Below are positions 13,468 through 26,950 of a stretch of 64,000 nt of DNA, piece by piece. The notes beneath the pieces were generated by a model that was not told where the DNA came from, made no database searches, and worked only from the letters and a program-made list of their open reading frames with translations. How positions within the stretch are numbered: the stretch's first letter is position 1; each line of letters opens with the position of its first letter. Both the position numbers and the translations under genes were made by a program. This DNA is from Stropharia rugosoannulata (Eukaryota; Basidiomycota; Agaricomycetes; Agaricales; Strophariaceae), in assembly GCA_028532985.1 (NCBI GenBank), contig JANCIK010000012.1:2294001-2358000 (forward strand). The letters run 5' to 3'.

Positions 13468-14283
13468 TTAGGCCGCAAAGCCGTAGCTTGAGCCACAGAT
13501 ATGCATGGGGTGAAGCAGGGCAGAAATCGGGATGGAATGACTCACACTGGAATCCTGCAACCAGGACTCAGAATCTTGATCAAAGAGCTGGGCCTCCTTG
13601 AACTGTTTCCACTGCTCGAGCTCGGTCTTAAATGTTGCTGGAAGTGGTATACCTGACAACTCGTTATTGTCATTATCTTGACTGTCCAATCCCAGGTGTC
13701 CCGCAGTTTCTGACGGTCGCTGTTTGTACGTTGCAGTAATGGAAGCCAGTTCCTCCCCTGGATCGGAGACGCTCACTGTCTGCCTTACCGGATTAATTAG
13801 TTGTCTTCTGAAAGCGGAGTGGCAGAAGTGGATACCCTGGCCTCGGGGTCATTGTTCATGCGCAATCGTTTTGCGGCAGGTATTACCTGATGCAGGTTTC
13901 TTGCATAGCAAGCTGTCGTGATCGGTGTTGTGGCGAACTGCGGCTTGTGCGTGGGCTTACCGTCCCCCAAAGAGAATTCATGGGTAGAACTCGGTCCAGA
14001 CTCGGCAGAAGCAGAAGCTTTCAGTTTCGACTATGCCATCGTCGCTATTTTCGCGCTTCCTCTTAACGGCACGTTCACACAAATGGGCGTCTTCAGTGCG
14101 ATGCCCGAGGGTGTCGACGCCTAGCTGGGGAACAGAAGCGATTGGAGAGAGTTCTGCGTTCTCAAGGGAGGCCACGGTGGGATTGGGTGGGCTGTGGGGG
14201 TGGTCGTTTGTCTGCATGCTACTAGGTAGTGCAACCGGTAGCTGGGGGGTGAGTAAAAAGACGCTGTAACTGGGTGCATCCAA
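13468..14283 (-). pseudogene. Possible remnant of an unknown minus-strand gene
   Basis: Three minus-strand segments look protein-like and could be exons of one gene. The first, 14283-13978, has a Pro/Ser-rich stretch ending in a basic, nuclear-signal-like KRKRENSDDG. The middle one, about 13900-13800, contains AAKRLRMNNDPEARVSTSAT, another basic cluster. The last, 13776-13468, is acidic and polar with the sequence LPATFKTELEQWKQFKEAQL. Stop codons occur between the segments and splice sites are only partly convincing. I do not recognise the family. It may be a decayed regulatory protein or a chance run of open frames. Confidence 0.25.
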
Positions 14284-14829
14284 TGCATTCTCTTATACAT
14301 AGATGGCAGTGCTGCCGACCCGTGCGGAATTTGTCCTTACGGCAGTGCTGGCGCTGGCGTTATTGATAGATCAGCGCCAGACGCGTTGATGGGGCAATGG
14401 TGGCAGCAAGAAATATGACCAAATACAACAATGACTGGGTCGGTAACATTGTACACAAATCAGCCACAAATTGGAGTGTGGACTGAATGTGACGAACGGA
14501 TGGGCAGGTGATGTGGGCTATAGCAATAGGCCTGACGGGGACGGAGCTGGGGAATATGGCATGGCACGACTGGACGTGGCCGGGAAGTAGGCAGGCATCG
14601 GTCCAAGGACGAGGCTCGTTCGATGGCGCCGCAGACGCCAACGCCGGCTTAATGCCAGTCCCACGGTGGGCGAAGTCCACGAAGCCAAGTCCCATGCGTG
14701 CGGGAGATGGGGGAGCTACGATGCTAGATAGACGGACGGACGGATACATAGCATTGATCAATGCGCATACATAAACCCCTTTTGGGCGGCGCACTGATAG
14801 ATACTGATGCCAGTCCCGCCATGTTCCAT

Positions 14830-15850
14830 CCGCAGGTCCCGTGCCCCAAGTCTCCTGTGTACCTGCTCCGTTCACGACTCCCTCGACCTCCGATCAGCAT
14901 CCCTTGGGGACTGTCTACCTTAAAGGTCAGTTATCTCACCGTCTGTGGACCAGAAGGAGGGGGAACGCATACAGAGGCGAAATACGCAACGTAAATGTCA
15001 ACCTGCGGGCCGAAGGAGCGGGGGTTTGAACTTCGAGGGTCAAGATGCGCAGTGGTACACCTCACGTTTTACCCCATCGACCCGTCGTTGTGTGCGTTCA
15101 GGGAGGAGAAGAGCGCAGGACGAGAGAGTATAGGTAGGTCTAAGGCAGGACGGGGGCGCGGTATGGCAGGAAGAGAGCACAGTTAGGGTACTTTGAGCAC
15201 ACGTACGACGTAAAACACGACCAACTCAACTCTCGAGGCACCAAGAGGCATCTGACATACATTGCAGGGAGCGCCGTGTTCTCCAGCGAGACGTGTCTGA
15301 TAAGATAGGTATTGTCTCTGGAGGTAGAGTGATGGCAGGGACATGGCCAACTGAGATAGGGTGGGGTGAGCATCCCTGGCATAATACTTAAAGAGGTGTA
15401 TATGTGCTTACCATGGATGCCTGCCCATGAGTTGAATGCAGTCGGTGCATCATTGGAGAGACCTGAAGCAGACGTAGATACAGACACGGGGCATATGGGG
15501 AGCCGCGGAAATGGAGGGCACCGGAAGGGACAGGAAAGGGTGGGGCGAGGCGGGACGGGTCCTGCATCGTGAGGCAGGGAAGAGGGTGATGACCGGCAAA
15601 AGGGGCGGGGCTCGGAGAATAGCGTCGACGCAGGTGAGGTACACCTTCTTGTCCTCCATCTGCCATTGACAGAGCCGCAGTGTAATGTGCATTACGGGCA
15701 GGAAGAAAGGGGATTTGCGCAACAAGGCCTGAGGAACGAAGCGTGGGGCAGAAGCGTGGGGTGTTGATCGGAGAGCACGGAAGTTGTGAACGGGGTGGGT
15801 ACAAAGTCAATGGAATGGTGCTGGGAGTCTGGGCACGGGACTTGCGGCGG
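14830..15850. repeat. Imperfect inverted repeat pair
   Basis: The segment at about 14830-14905 (GTTCACGACTCCCTCGACCT, then GATCAGCATCCC) reappears on the minus strand at about 15760-15850 (GTTCACAACTTCCGTGCTCT, then GATCAACACCCC). The arms are roughly 75 bp and diverged, with about 850 bp between them. Nothing shows whether this was a transposon. Confidence 0.45.
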
Positions 15851-16348
15851 GACATGGCGGGTCGCGGTACATGACAGGGCGGGGCAGGGACGAATGGAGT
15901 GCGACTGGGTGTATGCGAATGAATAAAAGTAACTGTAACTGAACTGTACATGGAAAACTCTGTAGATGCAAAGACATACATACAAAACGGATGCACGCCG
16001 GATATTATACATAGCTTGAAAGCGTGAGTACGCATGTGGACAGCACGGCTTGGGTTCGAGCAGTCGGCCCGCTATTATATGCGCACACAAAATTGATTCG
16101 CGCATTCAGTGGCAGTCGGAGCATACGGTCTACTCTAGACTTGTGCTGCATATCAATTCCATCCGGTTTGCAATGTAACGCGAATGAGCGCACGGGTGTG
16201 TGAGTAATTGGTAATTGGTAATTTTAACAACAAATACAACGAGGAGAGCACGAGGCGAAGGGCGGATGCAGATGGTCATATGAGTTGATAATATGTCAGA
16301 CCACAGGTGAAGTAGCGGTCGTTAATTAGTCCCGCCCCCCAGATGGAT

Positions 16349-16421
16349 TAACAGAGCATAGACAGAGTAACAGAGCATAGACAGAGTAACAGAGCATAGA
16401 CGAAGTAACAGAGCGTAGACG
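16349..16421. repeat. 19-bp tandem repeat, about four units
   Basis: The unit TAACAGAGCATAGACAGAG recurs four times head to tail, the last units with small changes (GACGAAG, GCGTAGACGG). It is a simple minisatellite in non-coding DNA. Confidence 0.85.
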
Positions 16422-18129
16422 GACTAAGATTTATTATCGCTGTCGTCCATCGCCAATCGTGTCCGCGCGGACATACGGACAAACGGACAGGGACGGACGT
16501 ACATACACGGAACCACGAATCATAGTTCGTTCATTGTTTCATGAGTACCAGTACCAAGCGTACGCGTGGACGGATGTAATGGTCTAACAAGTAGCCACCA
16601 AGTATACGGGAGCAGATATACGGAAGCATAAGCAGAGCCGGCTCATTAACCGGTCCCATGTGGGACGGGATTACATGGCTGCAGATTGTTATGGTTATGG
16701 TTATGGGCGTCGCGTAGCGTTGCAGAGCGTCAGAGGGACAGGCGTGGTTTTTTTGCGACAGGATCTGCGATATACATAGTTGGCGGGTTCAGCCAAGTGG
16801 GGCTAGCGGGGTCAGTGGGGAGGCATAGGCATAGCCTTTTCGAGTCTCTAAAGGGGCCGTGATGCACTTCCGAGCAGTAAAATTGGCCCATGGTCACCAC
16901 TGAGTAACGAATGACCTAAAATGCGAAGTCAGTAGCGGGGTGTATGTGCGCCCGAGTGAGACAGAATAAACTTCACTGGGTAATGGTACTCCGTATTGGT
17001 GCTGCAGCTCCGTCCGAGGCAATTCGACCAGCATGCAAGATAAGGTATAAGGCAAGAGAGGGCGATCTTTCCCTGGAGAACACGGATCGCGCTCAGTATG
17101 CTCTCTTTTAATTTTTATCGTGCATTTAGCACGACATTGGTGCAGGGTCTAGGACGCAGAGCAGGGAAGAGGCGGAGCGCAGCACAGAGCGGGGGAGTGC
17201 GCCCGTGCGTCGGTCTGATGCAATGCACTGCGGCAGCGAGGGAGCAAGAAGAGGAGTGCGAGAGAAGGAGTAAATGTGCGAGGGAAGGAGGGGCTGAGCG
17301 CAGGATGGAGTGCGAGACAAAACAAACAGGCGAGCGAGAGAACCAGAGAGGGACGGAAGGAGAGAGCTATAGAATGAGCGACCAAGAGAAAAAAGCCGCG
17401 AGCGAGTAAGAGAATCAAACAACGGACGGATGAAATCGGACCTTGGAGCGTTGAGAAGAGGCGTGGAAAATGATGACAAAGCAGGTGCCGGGCAGCGTCT
17501 TTGTCAGCGTTGTCATGCGCGCGTGCAGGCGAGGCGCGTAGGGGCGGCTGGCGTTGTCTTCTATCTTTAACATTAGATTATCACAGGATATTTCTCCCTT
17601 ACTCACTGTTCTATGGATGAATCAGGGTAGATATATTTACCTTCCAGGCAGATGCAGTTTTTAGGAAGAATATTGGGTGTCAATAGCAAAGCGCACGCTG
17701 GAGATGACAGGCGTATATGAGCTTCATCTTTCGTGCTGATAAATGGGTTAATTTAAGGCGTAGTCGTTATTCTGCACTGCTACTCTGTGGGAATAACGAT
17801 TCATATACAAAAGATCTGAAAGAGAATGGGCCCTGCCGCTTATTACATCCCACATTACAGGGAAAGCGTATCACCACGCCATCCTCGGAGCTCCCCAGAG
17901 GTGGTGCAAGGTCGACCGGATGCGGAGCGCGGAGCGCTATTCAATACAAGGGTTACTGAGGCACGCACGCCAGCGTAGTACGCGCTCGCGAGTCGCAGCG
18001 TACTCCAATATCGTTGCGAACGCGGTGGCGAGCAATGTGCGTTCTGCTTCCAGCAGTCTTGCGTTGGCGGGTGGGGCAGGGGAGGGGCGTCTTTGCCGAG
18101 TGGGTGGGCAGAACGGAGCGGGGCGGGGG

Positions 18130-20513
18130 CAGGTACAAAACCGTGTTGGGCACGGCGGGGACTCGGCAGAAAGTGGCTGGCGGGGACCAAGGGACGAGAA
18201 GGAGCGAGGAGCGCGATGTGTGTCCACACTTCACGCGGACGAGAAAGAGCGAAGCATTCGTGTTACAAATTCTCTCTCACGGTTGAACGTTGAACTTCGA
18301 ATGGGACACCAGTGCGCACGCGCTCGGTCCCTCCGTGTCTTCTCTCGTTTAGCCTAGCATTGCCGAACCGGCCTTGTCTCTTACCTTGTTTTCATCCGAC
18401 AAAACCAGGCGCATCCCGCATGCTGCGACACCCGAGTTGGCAACCCAGCCCCTCCTCCTTCATCCGATTCAGCGCCTCATCCGTACGCTCCGCAGAACAA
18501 GGCCAATACTACTGGCCATGCGAGGCAGAAAACGTCAAATGTGCATGAGGGGTACCATCTTGCGTGGCGGCTATAGGAAAGGTATGAGTCCTATCAATTG
18601 CATAAATGCTGTGCGGAGGGACAAGAGAGGGAGGTGCAGGACATCAGCTGCGTGAAGCAGGGGAACAAGGCAAGTGCGGCCCGGAGTTAGTATGGGTGGG
18701 TTGTGATTAACGCGGGGTGGGAGCACGGTTATTGAGAGGAGAGGAAGAGGGACCGGACGGTTTTCAATGCCTGCGCGTGGACGTGGACGTGCGACAGGAG
18801 TGTCGTCACCAGAGAGTAACGAAGGAGTGAAAGACGCAGGGTGTATGTGCGCCTGACTGCGGAAGAACAAAAGGACTGAGGCGCAACTCGCCAGTCAATG
18901 CAGAGGTGACTGCGGCACTCTCGGGTGCTTGCATTAAACATGGGGGGCCACGTTGGGGCAACGTAGCAACGGCCATGGCCTCAGCTGAAGGCAGAGAACG
19001 TCGTATATTCGGACAGGGAGAAGGTCAAAGTCAGGGCCGGTGACGGTCCGATGAGGATCAATGCGAACCCGTTGAGCGCAGGAAAGGGGGAGTGGGTGTA
19101 TCCATCGTCGGTACAGGCTCGCTACGCAAAGACAGGGCGGCCTCGAAATCCCCTCAGTGAGTTCAAATGGGTCAGCTGATGCTTTTTCAAAGCTTCAGGA
19201 CGACTTGCCGGTCGGGAAAGGCTTCGTTGCGGCCGATGGGGTCCCCAATGATGGCCCATGAGTGATGGGCCTTGATTCGCAGACAGCAGGCAAGATGGCA
19301 CCAGATACCACACTAATGTCAGCTTCAGCAGTGATGACGGAGGGAGTGCAGCGTAACGTACTAGGAAAAGGTTTAGAGGCTCATTCGAGTTAACATCTAT
19401 GCGTAACCATACGCAGTCCGGAGGTCCTGAAAGACCAGTGCGCTGTCCCCAGATGATGGGCGGTGTAATAGAAGGACCAGGTGTACTGCATGTGTAAGGG
19501 ATGGTGTGCTGCTTGTGTGCTGCGGCTCCGTCCGAGGCGATGCGCTCAGCATGCAAGATATGGTAGAAGGGGAACTTTCAACACCGCTGACAATTGATTG
19601 GCACAGCCCAGCTGGCAAAATAAAACACTACGGAAATACGCTGACAAACAAGCCCGGTCCATACCGTTGTCTACATAATTTGCATGATGTCGATATAAAT
19701 ACTTTCCTTGCACTGCAAAATGTCCAATGGATCAGCTTAGTGGGGTCGACATATCAATTTGATAGCTCTACTAATCCTGAGAATTATCAAACCTGTGCGC
19801 TACAAGGGCCTGGATGACCATACGCGCGAGAGCAGGAAGGTGCTTGAGGGGACTCTGTAGATATCATGGCCGCATTTTGTCGAGCCCCCATTATATCCCT
19901 ATTAATTACGGACATTACGTTGTATCCACTACTGTGATATTGGAAACAAATTTTAAATAAATATAGAATATCGATCACAATGTAAGTTGTCAGATAGTTG
20001 GTCTACTTGGATTGTCTTTCGCTTCCAACAGCACTGCCAACCATCTATTAAAGCTTATATCGCAAGCCTAATAGTCACATCCAAGTCTGCGTCGCAGGGC
20101 TCCGCATTAAGAAGAACATGTTGCGAGATTTACACTGCTATCTAATTACTAAACACGATTTTGCAAACGGTAGCCTTCTTTTGTATTGTATGATGCGTGA
20201 TTGGCAGAATACGAATAACACTTGAACAGCTAGATCTGGGGTCCGCTTGTCTACTTGGACACACAGCCCATTGTGAATGAAGTACATGATTGATGACCGT
20301 ATACATATCGCCGATCACTTATCGTACTTGTGTATGCTGTAGTATCTACGTGCTGTGAAATACCATGAAGCACGTAATGCCAATTCAGGATGAAGTGGAA
20401 TATATATCAGGGCACAACACGCAAGCTCCCTTCCAGTTGACAAAAACAACGCCCACTTCCTTTCTTTTACAAACGAGCTTTCTCAATCCAACAATATCGT
20501 CGACATCAACACA
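18130..20513. other. Upstream region of CHAT gene copy 2
   Basis: No gene is supported. The stretch contains segments alignable with the upstream region of copy 1 (around 18945-19400 and 19975-20510) separated by sequence that is not. Confidence 0.5.
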
Positions 20514-23500
20514 ATGTATACCTTCACGCATACCAATGCAGACCACGCATCAAACTCGGCCCTCCAGACCACAAACCAACTACCGCTCGACCCCATCGAC
20601 CCCGTAATTGAAAGCACTGTACAACAAGGTAAGATATTGGGTATATTTTATCACTAGTATTATTGTACTAATAGTATATTGTTTCAATCCTCTGTTCAAT
20701 CCTCCTTCCAATCTTCTGTTACTCCTTAAATATGGCCTTCTTGATCTTTGCAAATTACTTGGAGAATAGATGCCGTTTCCGACGTGGAGAGTACGCAGTG
20801 ATTCATATATTAGCTCGGAAAAGAGAACTCACCCGCAGTGTAGTGGTCGATTTATCCCACGAGGGGCACGAAGTACTAGTTGTTGAAGGTGCGAGTCCTG
20901 CCTTCCACTAACAACCTCCCGGTGTCTTATATTCGTCGTATTATTAGGTGCAGACATTGCAGCCAACACAGCTGAGCATACCGAGCAGAGTCGGGCTAGT
21001 AAAGCCGTCCTCGACAACACTATATATCTTCCCAGCGCCGCGGCTGTTTCTGAGCAGAAGACGTCGCAAACTAGTCCCAAGGAACCAGAGGCGGATGTGG
21101 AGCACATTGTCTCACCAGAACTATCGCAAACCGATCCAATTTTCGGTCAAAAGGTCTTTCTGAGCAGTAAGGACCATTCCTGTCTGCATTTTCGTATTGT
21201 CTCACCCTGCAATACAGTTGTTGCGCTTGAATGTTCGCAGCCCCACAATTTTGAAAATAACTTAACGCTGGTCGTCATGCAGGATGGGGACATTTTTCAG
21301 ACCTTACACTTTGCGAAGGGCTCTCCTACGCAATGGATAACCGCTGACACCATCACTTTGTGAGTCATATTTTAAAACATATATTGCCAAGCAAGTTGAT
21401 ATAACTGAGTACCATAAAGGTCTGCACTGACACATGCTGATGTAACATTGTGTCTTCAGTCAAGTGATGGAAATGATGAGGCTTTCTATACCATTACCAC
21501 GGATGAGATATATGCCACTCTGAGTGCTGAAGAGGGTATGCTTAAAATCATCACTTCATCGTTGTAAGTTTAAATGTCATGGCTATAGGATCAACAGTGA
21601 AGCATGAGTTCACATTGCTAAATGAAGACAATTCAGGAGGAGTGAAAATGACTTCATTCGTCGGTAGTAAGTGCGGTTGTTGGCTTTTCAATATACGTGT
21701 TGACCTTATGTCAGCTTACAACGGATTGGAAGCGCTACAGATACTGGTAGAAATTGAAGCACTTCAGTTATCCTTTGAGATGACAGGAAATGTAGACAAG
21801 ATTACTCAAGCAATTTGTCTTTATGAAAGATTAGCTTCCGAGTATGCATCTCACTTCATTTTTTTTGGAAATGTTGGTTTACAGAACAACCTTGGAAATT
21901 CATACATGCTTCGATTTGAACGAGCTGGAAACATTCATGATATTGAAGATGCCATCTCCCTGCTCCAACAGGCTGTTAAATCTACCCCTCCAGATTCTCC
22001 CAATCTTGCTTCACGGTGCAGCAACCTTGGAAATGCATACCTGAGTCGATTTGAACGAGCTGGAAACATTCAGGATATTCAAGATGCCATCTCCCAGCTC
22101 CAACAGACTGTTAAATCCACCCTTTCAGATTCTCCTGATCTTGCTTCTCGGTGCAACAACCTTGGAATTGCATACAGGCGTCGATTTGAACAAGCTGGAA
22201 ACAGAGCCAATACTACTATTTATGTGCACACAGTAATGCTAACCAGCAGAAATAGCCTGTGCACGGTTTGTGCTCGTAAGCACGTGGTGATGTGCACAGT
22301 GTGTGCTAAGCAGTGGTCGTCGATAGTGCTTGTTCGGCGTCACACGGCATGGTACGGCTGTACAACGGCTACAGCTGCATTTCGGCATGGCTTGCCGTAT
22401 ACACTACTTATGATTTGGCAGAGTTGAAGCTGTAGAAGAGGTCTGTAGAGCAATCGGTTGGTCAGGTGGCTATATTGGCCAATTAATATACTTCATTTAT
22501 ACATGACTATGTATAAAAAACCATTCTAACATTTTATGCTATAGTTAGCCATGAAAGCGCACCATGCCCCATCATTAAATTCACTATGTATACTATACAC
22601 CAGATTCTATCGAGTTCTCCTGCGAAAGGTTTTCCACATGTCTCACGAAAGATTGTTGATGTGTTCATTGTGTGTTAATGCACAGGATCTTATTTATGCT
22701 GCACGTATATATTGTTGTGATCTAGTAACGGACCTTTTCTTTCATTTCCATTTGTCAATGTAAGTTACTGTACGTGTATAGGCGACTTGTATCTAGTCCA
22801 GAGGCATATGGTGCCAGTAATGTATGAAAACCTTATGCAACCTACGTGTTTCCAACTCGTATGCGGCCCAGATCAGGTATATTTAGTGCAAAAACTACCC
22901 GTATAATGCAACCTCGTATGCGATGTAAATGTGTGCGACCCGTGTGCGACCCGTGTGCGACCTCATTGAGTTGTATGTGGACAACTCCGCGGTGTCGGCT
23001 AGGTCCGAGGCGTGAGAACGCACTTTTATTATCTCGATGCCCTCATTTAATAGGGCGCGATCATCGACCATTATTGATTATTGTATACCTTATAATGAGA
23101 AAATATCTAGTTGGTTTTTAAGTAGCCATATTTTACACTCAACAGAGCGTAGGTTGGCACATTCACCCAACCCCTAAGTTCTAGCGGAAAATCGCTCGTG
23201 TGAAAGTTATGTCAAACTCTACAGCAGGCGTCAAAAATGATGTAGATTTTTTGTTGAAATTGTATTGGTCCTGTGCAGAAACACTGATATTTAATATCTT
23301 GAGTGGTTGGCTCGCATGTACACGGCACACGAGTACAGGGAAACTCGAAATGATTTTATATGCACTCTCAAATACTCTACATACATACATTTAACATACA
23401 TTCATGTCTAACTACGCTCGAGCTACTGAAGCCTGAGTGCGAGGTGTCATCACGCCTCGACTGAGACAATATTTAAATGCAATATCATTACTTTCAAATT

Positions 23501-26500
23501 TTGTGTTAGCCGATAACCCGTCCCAATACTTGCGAGCAACTGAGCAGTGAGCGCAGTGCCGCTCAAGTGCGGCGCGGAACCAGTTGCGAAAAATCTTCCA
23601 TCCATGCCGTGACGTGCCGCAGGGTGTGGCAGCAGCTGGCAACAAGCCGGTCCTTCCGAGAAGCACTGTTGCGCCAGGGGGTGGTGGACTCTGTTAGCAG
23701 AGCTTGTGCACATTAGAACGTGCTAATAAGAAGACTTCTTGCACACATGTTCTGTGCTAGTTAGCTAAGTATGTGCACAGAAGTGGTCGCATTAGGTGGG
23801 AAACATTCAGGATATTGAAGATTCCATCTTCCAGCTCCAACAGGCTGTTAATTCTACCCCTTCAGACTCTTCCAATCTTGCTTCTCGGTGCAGCAACCTT
23901 GGAAATGCATACCTGAGTCGATTTGAACGAGCTGGAAACATTCAGGATATTCAAGATGCCATCTCCCAGCTCCAACAGACTGTTAAATCCACCCTTTCAG
24001 ATTCTCCTGATCTTGCTTCTCGGTGCAACAACCTTGGAATTGCATACATGCGTCGATTTGAACAAGCTGGAAACATTCAGAACATTGAAGATTCCATCTC
24101 CCTGTTCCAACAGGCTGTTAAATCTACCCCTCTAGATTCTCCCAATCTTACTTCTTTGTGCAGCAACCTTGGAAATGCATACCTGAGTCGATTTGAACAA
24201 GCTGGAAACATTCAGGATATTGAAGATGCCATCTCCCTGCTCCAGCACGCTGTTAAATCTACCCCTCCAGATTCCCCTGATCTTGCTTCTTGGTGCAACA
24301 ACCTTGGAAATGCATACATGCGTCGATTTGAACGAACTGGAAACATTCAGGATATTGAAGATGCCATCTCCCAGCTCCAACAGGCTGTTAATTCTGCTCC
24401 TTCAAATTCTCCCAATCTTGCTTGTTGGTGCAACAACCTTGGAATCGCATACCGGAATCGATTTGAACGAGCTGGAAACATTCAGGACATTGAAGATGCC
24501 ATCTCCCAGTTGCAACAGGCTATTAAATCTACTCCTTCAGATTCTCCCAATCTTGCTTCTTTGAGCAGCAACCTTGGAAATGCATACATCCGTAGATTTG
24601 AACGAACTGGAAACATTCAGGATATTGAAGATGCCATCTCCCAGTTCCAACAGGCTGTTAATTCTGCTCCTTCAAGTTCTCCCAATCTTGCTTCTTTGCG
24701 CAGCAACCTTGGAAGTGCATACATCCGTAGATTTGAACGAGCTGGAAACATTCAGGATATTGAAAATTCCATCTCCCAGCTCCAACAGGCTGTTAAATTT
24801 ACCGCTTCAAATTCTCCTGATCTTGCTTCTCGGTCCAACAACCTTGGAAATGCATACGTGCATAGATTTGAACAAGCTGGAAACATTCAGGATATTGAAG
24901 ATGCCATCTCCCAGCTCCAACAGGCTGTTAAATCCACCCCTTCAGATTCTCCTGATCTTGCTTCTCGGTGCAACAACCTTGGAATTGCATACAGGCGTCG
25001 ATTTGAACAAGCTGGAAACATTCAGGATATTGAAGATTCCATCTTCCAGCTCCAACAGGCTGTTAATTCTACCCCTTCAGACTCTCCCAATCTTGCTTCT
25101 CAGTGCAGAAACCTTGGAATTGCATACAAACTCCGTTTTAACCACCTTCACGACTTCTCCGATATTGAGAAGCATATTCATATATTGGCTGATGGTGCTG
25201 TGGCAAATGGCCCTCCATCTGAACGTCTGGAGTGCGCCAAAGCTGCGGCTTTCACAACTATACAACATACACCACCTCTGGACTCTACACAGTGCTTAAT
25301 TTATTTTTCTATTGCTGTACATTTGCTTGCAGAGGTTGCAGGCCTTGAACAAACAATCCACCATCGATTTATAAACCTACACAAATATTCAGGCCTTGTG
25401 AGTCAAGCTGTAACTGTTGCATTGGTATTAGACCGAGCAGATCCTGCTCTGGAATGGCTCGAACAAGGCCGCTGCTTGGTGTGGAATCAACTTAGTCAAC
25501 TTCGCACACCAATTGACGAACTCAGGATGAAAAATCAAGATTTAGCTGATCGCTTTATAGAGATTGCAACTCAGTTAGAATTTCATGGATCTCGTTCATC
25601 AATGTCCCTATCTGCTCCACTCGATTCGCTTGCCCAGAAGATTCAGCAGCAGGAAATTACTTTGAGTCATACCACCCATGCTACGAAATACAAGCAGCTT
25701 CTTGATGAAATTTGCAGTCTTAAAGATTTCCGTGACTTTTTGAAACCACCCCAATGCAGCACCATCCTTTCCTCTATACCCAATGATGGCCCAATTGTTA
25801 TACTCCACGCATATGACTCATACTGTGGAGCTTTGGCTCTTATATCTGGGGCTGACAATCCTCTGCACATTCATTTGGGTAATTTCAGTACTGATGATGC
25901 TGAAAGACTGCAGAACATGCTTCATGCGGATGTCCTTAAATACCGTGAGGTTGAGGAAGGAGAACGCCTCTCCGGTGGCAGAAGAAACCGCAAATCTTTG
26001 TCTGATATACTAAAAGATCTCTGGTGCAAAGTAGTACACCCAATCCTCGAAGCACTGGGATTTTCAACAGTACGGTACCTTTGTCATCAACGTAGGTATA
26101 TACACTAATTTTGCACTGCCAATAGGTCCCTCCACTGCCTTCAAATCGTCCACGTCTATGGTGGTGTCCATCCGGTCCTTTTTCATTTCTTCCACTCCAT
26201 GCCGCTGGGATCTATGGCTCGGCCTACGAGTCAGGATCTTGTGTCTCTGACTTTGTGGTTTCATCTTACACACCAACTGTCCGTTCTGTTAGTGACAAAT
26301 TCGCTGCCTCAGCCGCACCATTCAGTCATACCAAGCTCCTCCTCGTCAGCCAGCCCCACACACCGGGTCTTAGTCCCATCCCTTCAACCACAACAGAGAC
26401 ACATGCAGTTCAAGACATGATGAAAGAAGAACAGCACATCAACACATTGCTGTTGGAAAATGCCTATGCCACCGTCGATAGAGTGAAGTCCGAGCTAGGT

Positions 26501-26950
26501 TCCCATGGTTGGGTCCACTTTGCCTGCCACGGAATTCAGAACAGGGAAGATCCTCTACAAAGTGGTGTCTCTCTCCACGACGGTCGCCTAGAGCTTCTCG
26601 AGATGATACGACAGAAAATTCCAAACCCCGAGTTTGCCTTTCTCTCAGCTTGCCAAACAAGTAAAGGCGACCTAGAATTGTCGGACGAGGTCGTCCATCT
26701 TGCTGCTGGTATGCTCGCTTCTGGTTATCGCGGCATAGTCGGTACTATGTGGAGCATCTCCGATCGCTATGGTCCAGAATTTGCCAAGTTGTTTTATCAA
26801 TATTTGCTCAGCGACAACAGAACGGGTGGATTGGATAGCACTCGTGCAGCATATGCCTTGGATTACGCCACGAGGCAAATGCGAGAGAAGCTTGAAGATA
26901 GCGAGACATCATTCTTGACCTGGGTTCCATATGTGCATTACGGATACTGA
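20514..26950 (+). pseudogene. TPR-CHAT protease gene, copy 2, split by an insertion
   Basis: Exons corresponding to copy 1 are 20514-20628, 20763-20888, 20948-21359, 21465-21535, 21589-21663, 21715-26069 (interrupted) and 26126-26950. The N-terminal module is open where copy 1 has a stop: FQTLHF follows DGDI. At least twelve 45-residue units follow, nearly identical to one another (consensus GNIQDIEDAISQLQQAVKST). They precede the linker LEWLEQGRCLVWNQLSQLR and a complete CHAT domain (RLWWCPSGPFSFLPLHAAGIY, catalytic FACHG and LSACQT). A 1596-bp insertion with a 6-bp target duplication breaks the repeats at 22203. Its net 1602 bp is a multiple of three, but it contains stops. The bases before exon 2 are GG at 20761-20762 where copy 1 has AG, so that acceptor seems lost. 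Apart from these lesions the frame is continuous, so the damage is probably recent. A shorter product from 23805 onward with repeats and protease remains conceivable. Confidence 0.75.
22203..23798. mobile_element. 1.6-kb non-autonomous DNA transposon inserted in CHAT copy 2
   Basis: The 1596-bp insert is flanked by GGAAAC on both sides (22197-22202 and 23799-23804), the target being one repeat unit of the gene. Its ends carry inverted, imperfect copies of a motif of the type TGTGCACA..(~6)..GCTAACYAGCA (22221-22250 forward, 23748-23778 reverse). More GTGCAC boxes lie just inside each end (22258, 22292, 23706, 23741). No transposase-like open frame is present. The terminal and subterminal layout fits a deletion derivative of a cut-and-paste element. 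A 6-bp duplication does not by itself name the superfamily. Internally there is a short tandem of GTGTGCGACCC at about 22930-22963. Confidence 0.65.

Larger units (their letters stand above)
14284..17417. other. Gene-poor spacer between the two CHAT blocks
   Basis: No coding region could be supported. It holds the imperfect inverted pair at 14830-14905 and 15760-15850, and the short tandem array at 16349-16421. GC-rich open frames (for example on the minus strand at 15388-16035) have no recognisable content and look like artefacts of composition. Confidence 0.4.

Noticed and set aside
15388..16035. 215-codon minus-strand frame in the spacer
   Set aside because: GC-rich sequence with overlapping frames in several phases, no domain and no splice structure.
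16349..16421. Possible CRISPR-like array
   Set aside because: The 19-bp units are directly adjacent with no unique spacers, and the genome is eukaryotic.
22203..23798. The insert as a large intron of CHAT copy 2
   Set aside because: There is no GT donor or AG acceptor at the junctions, and the GGAAAC duplication with inverted ends fits a transposon better.
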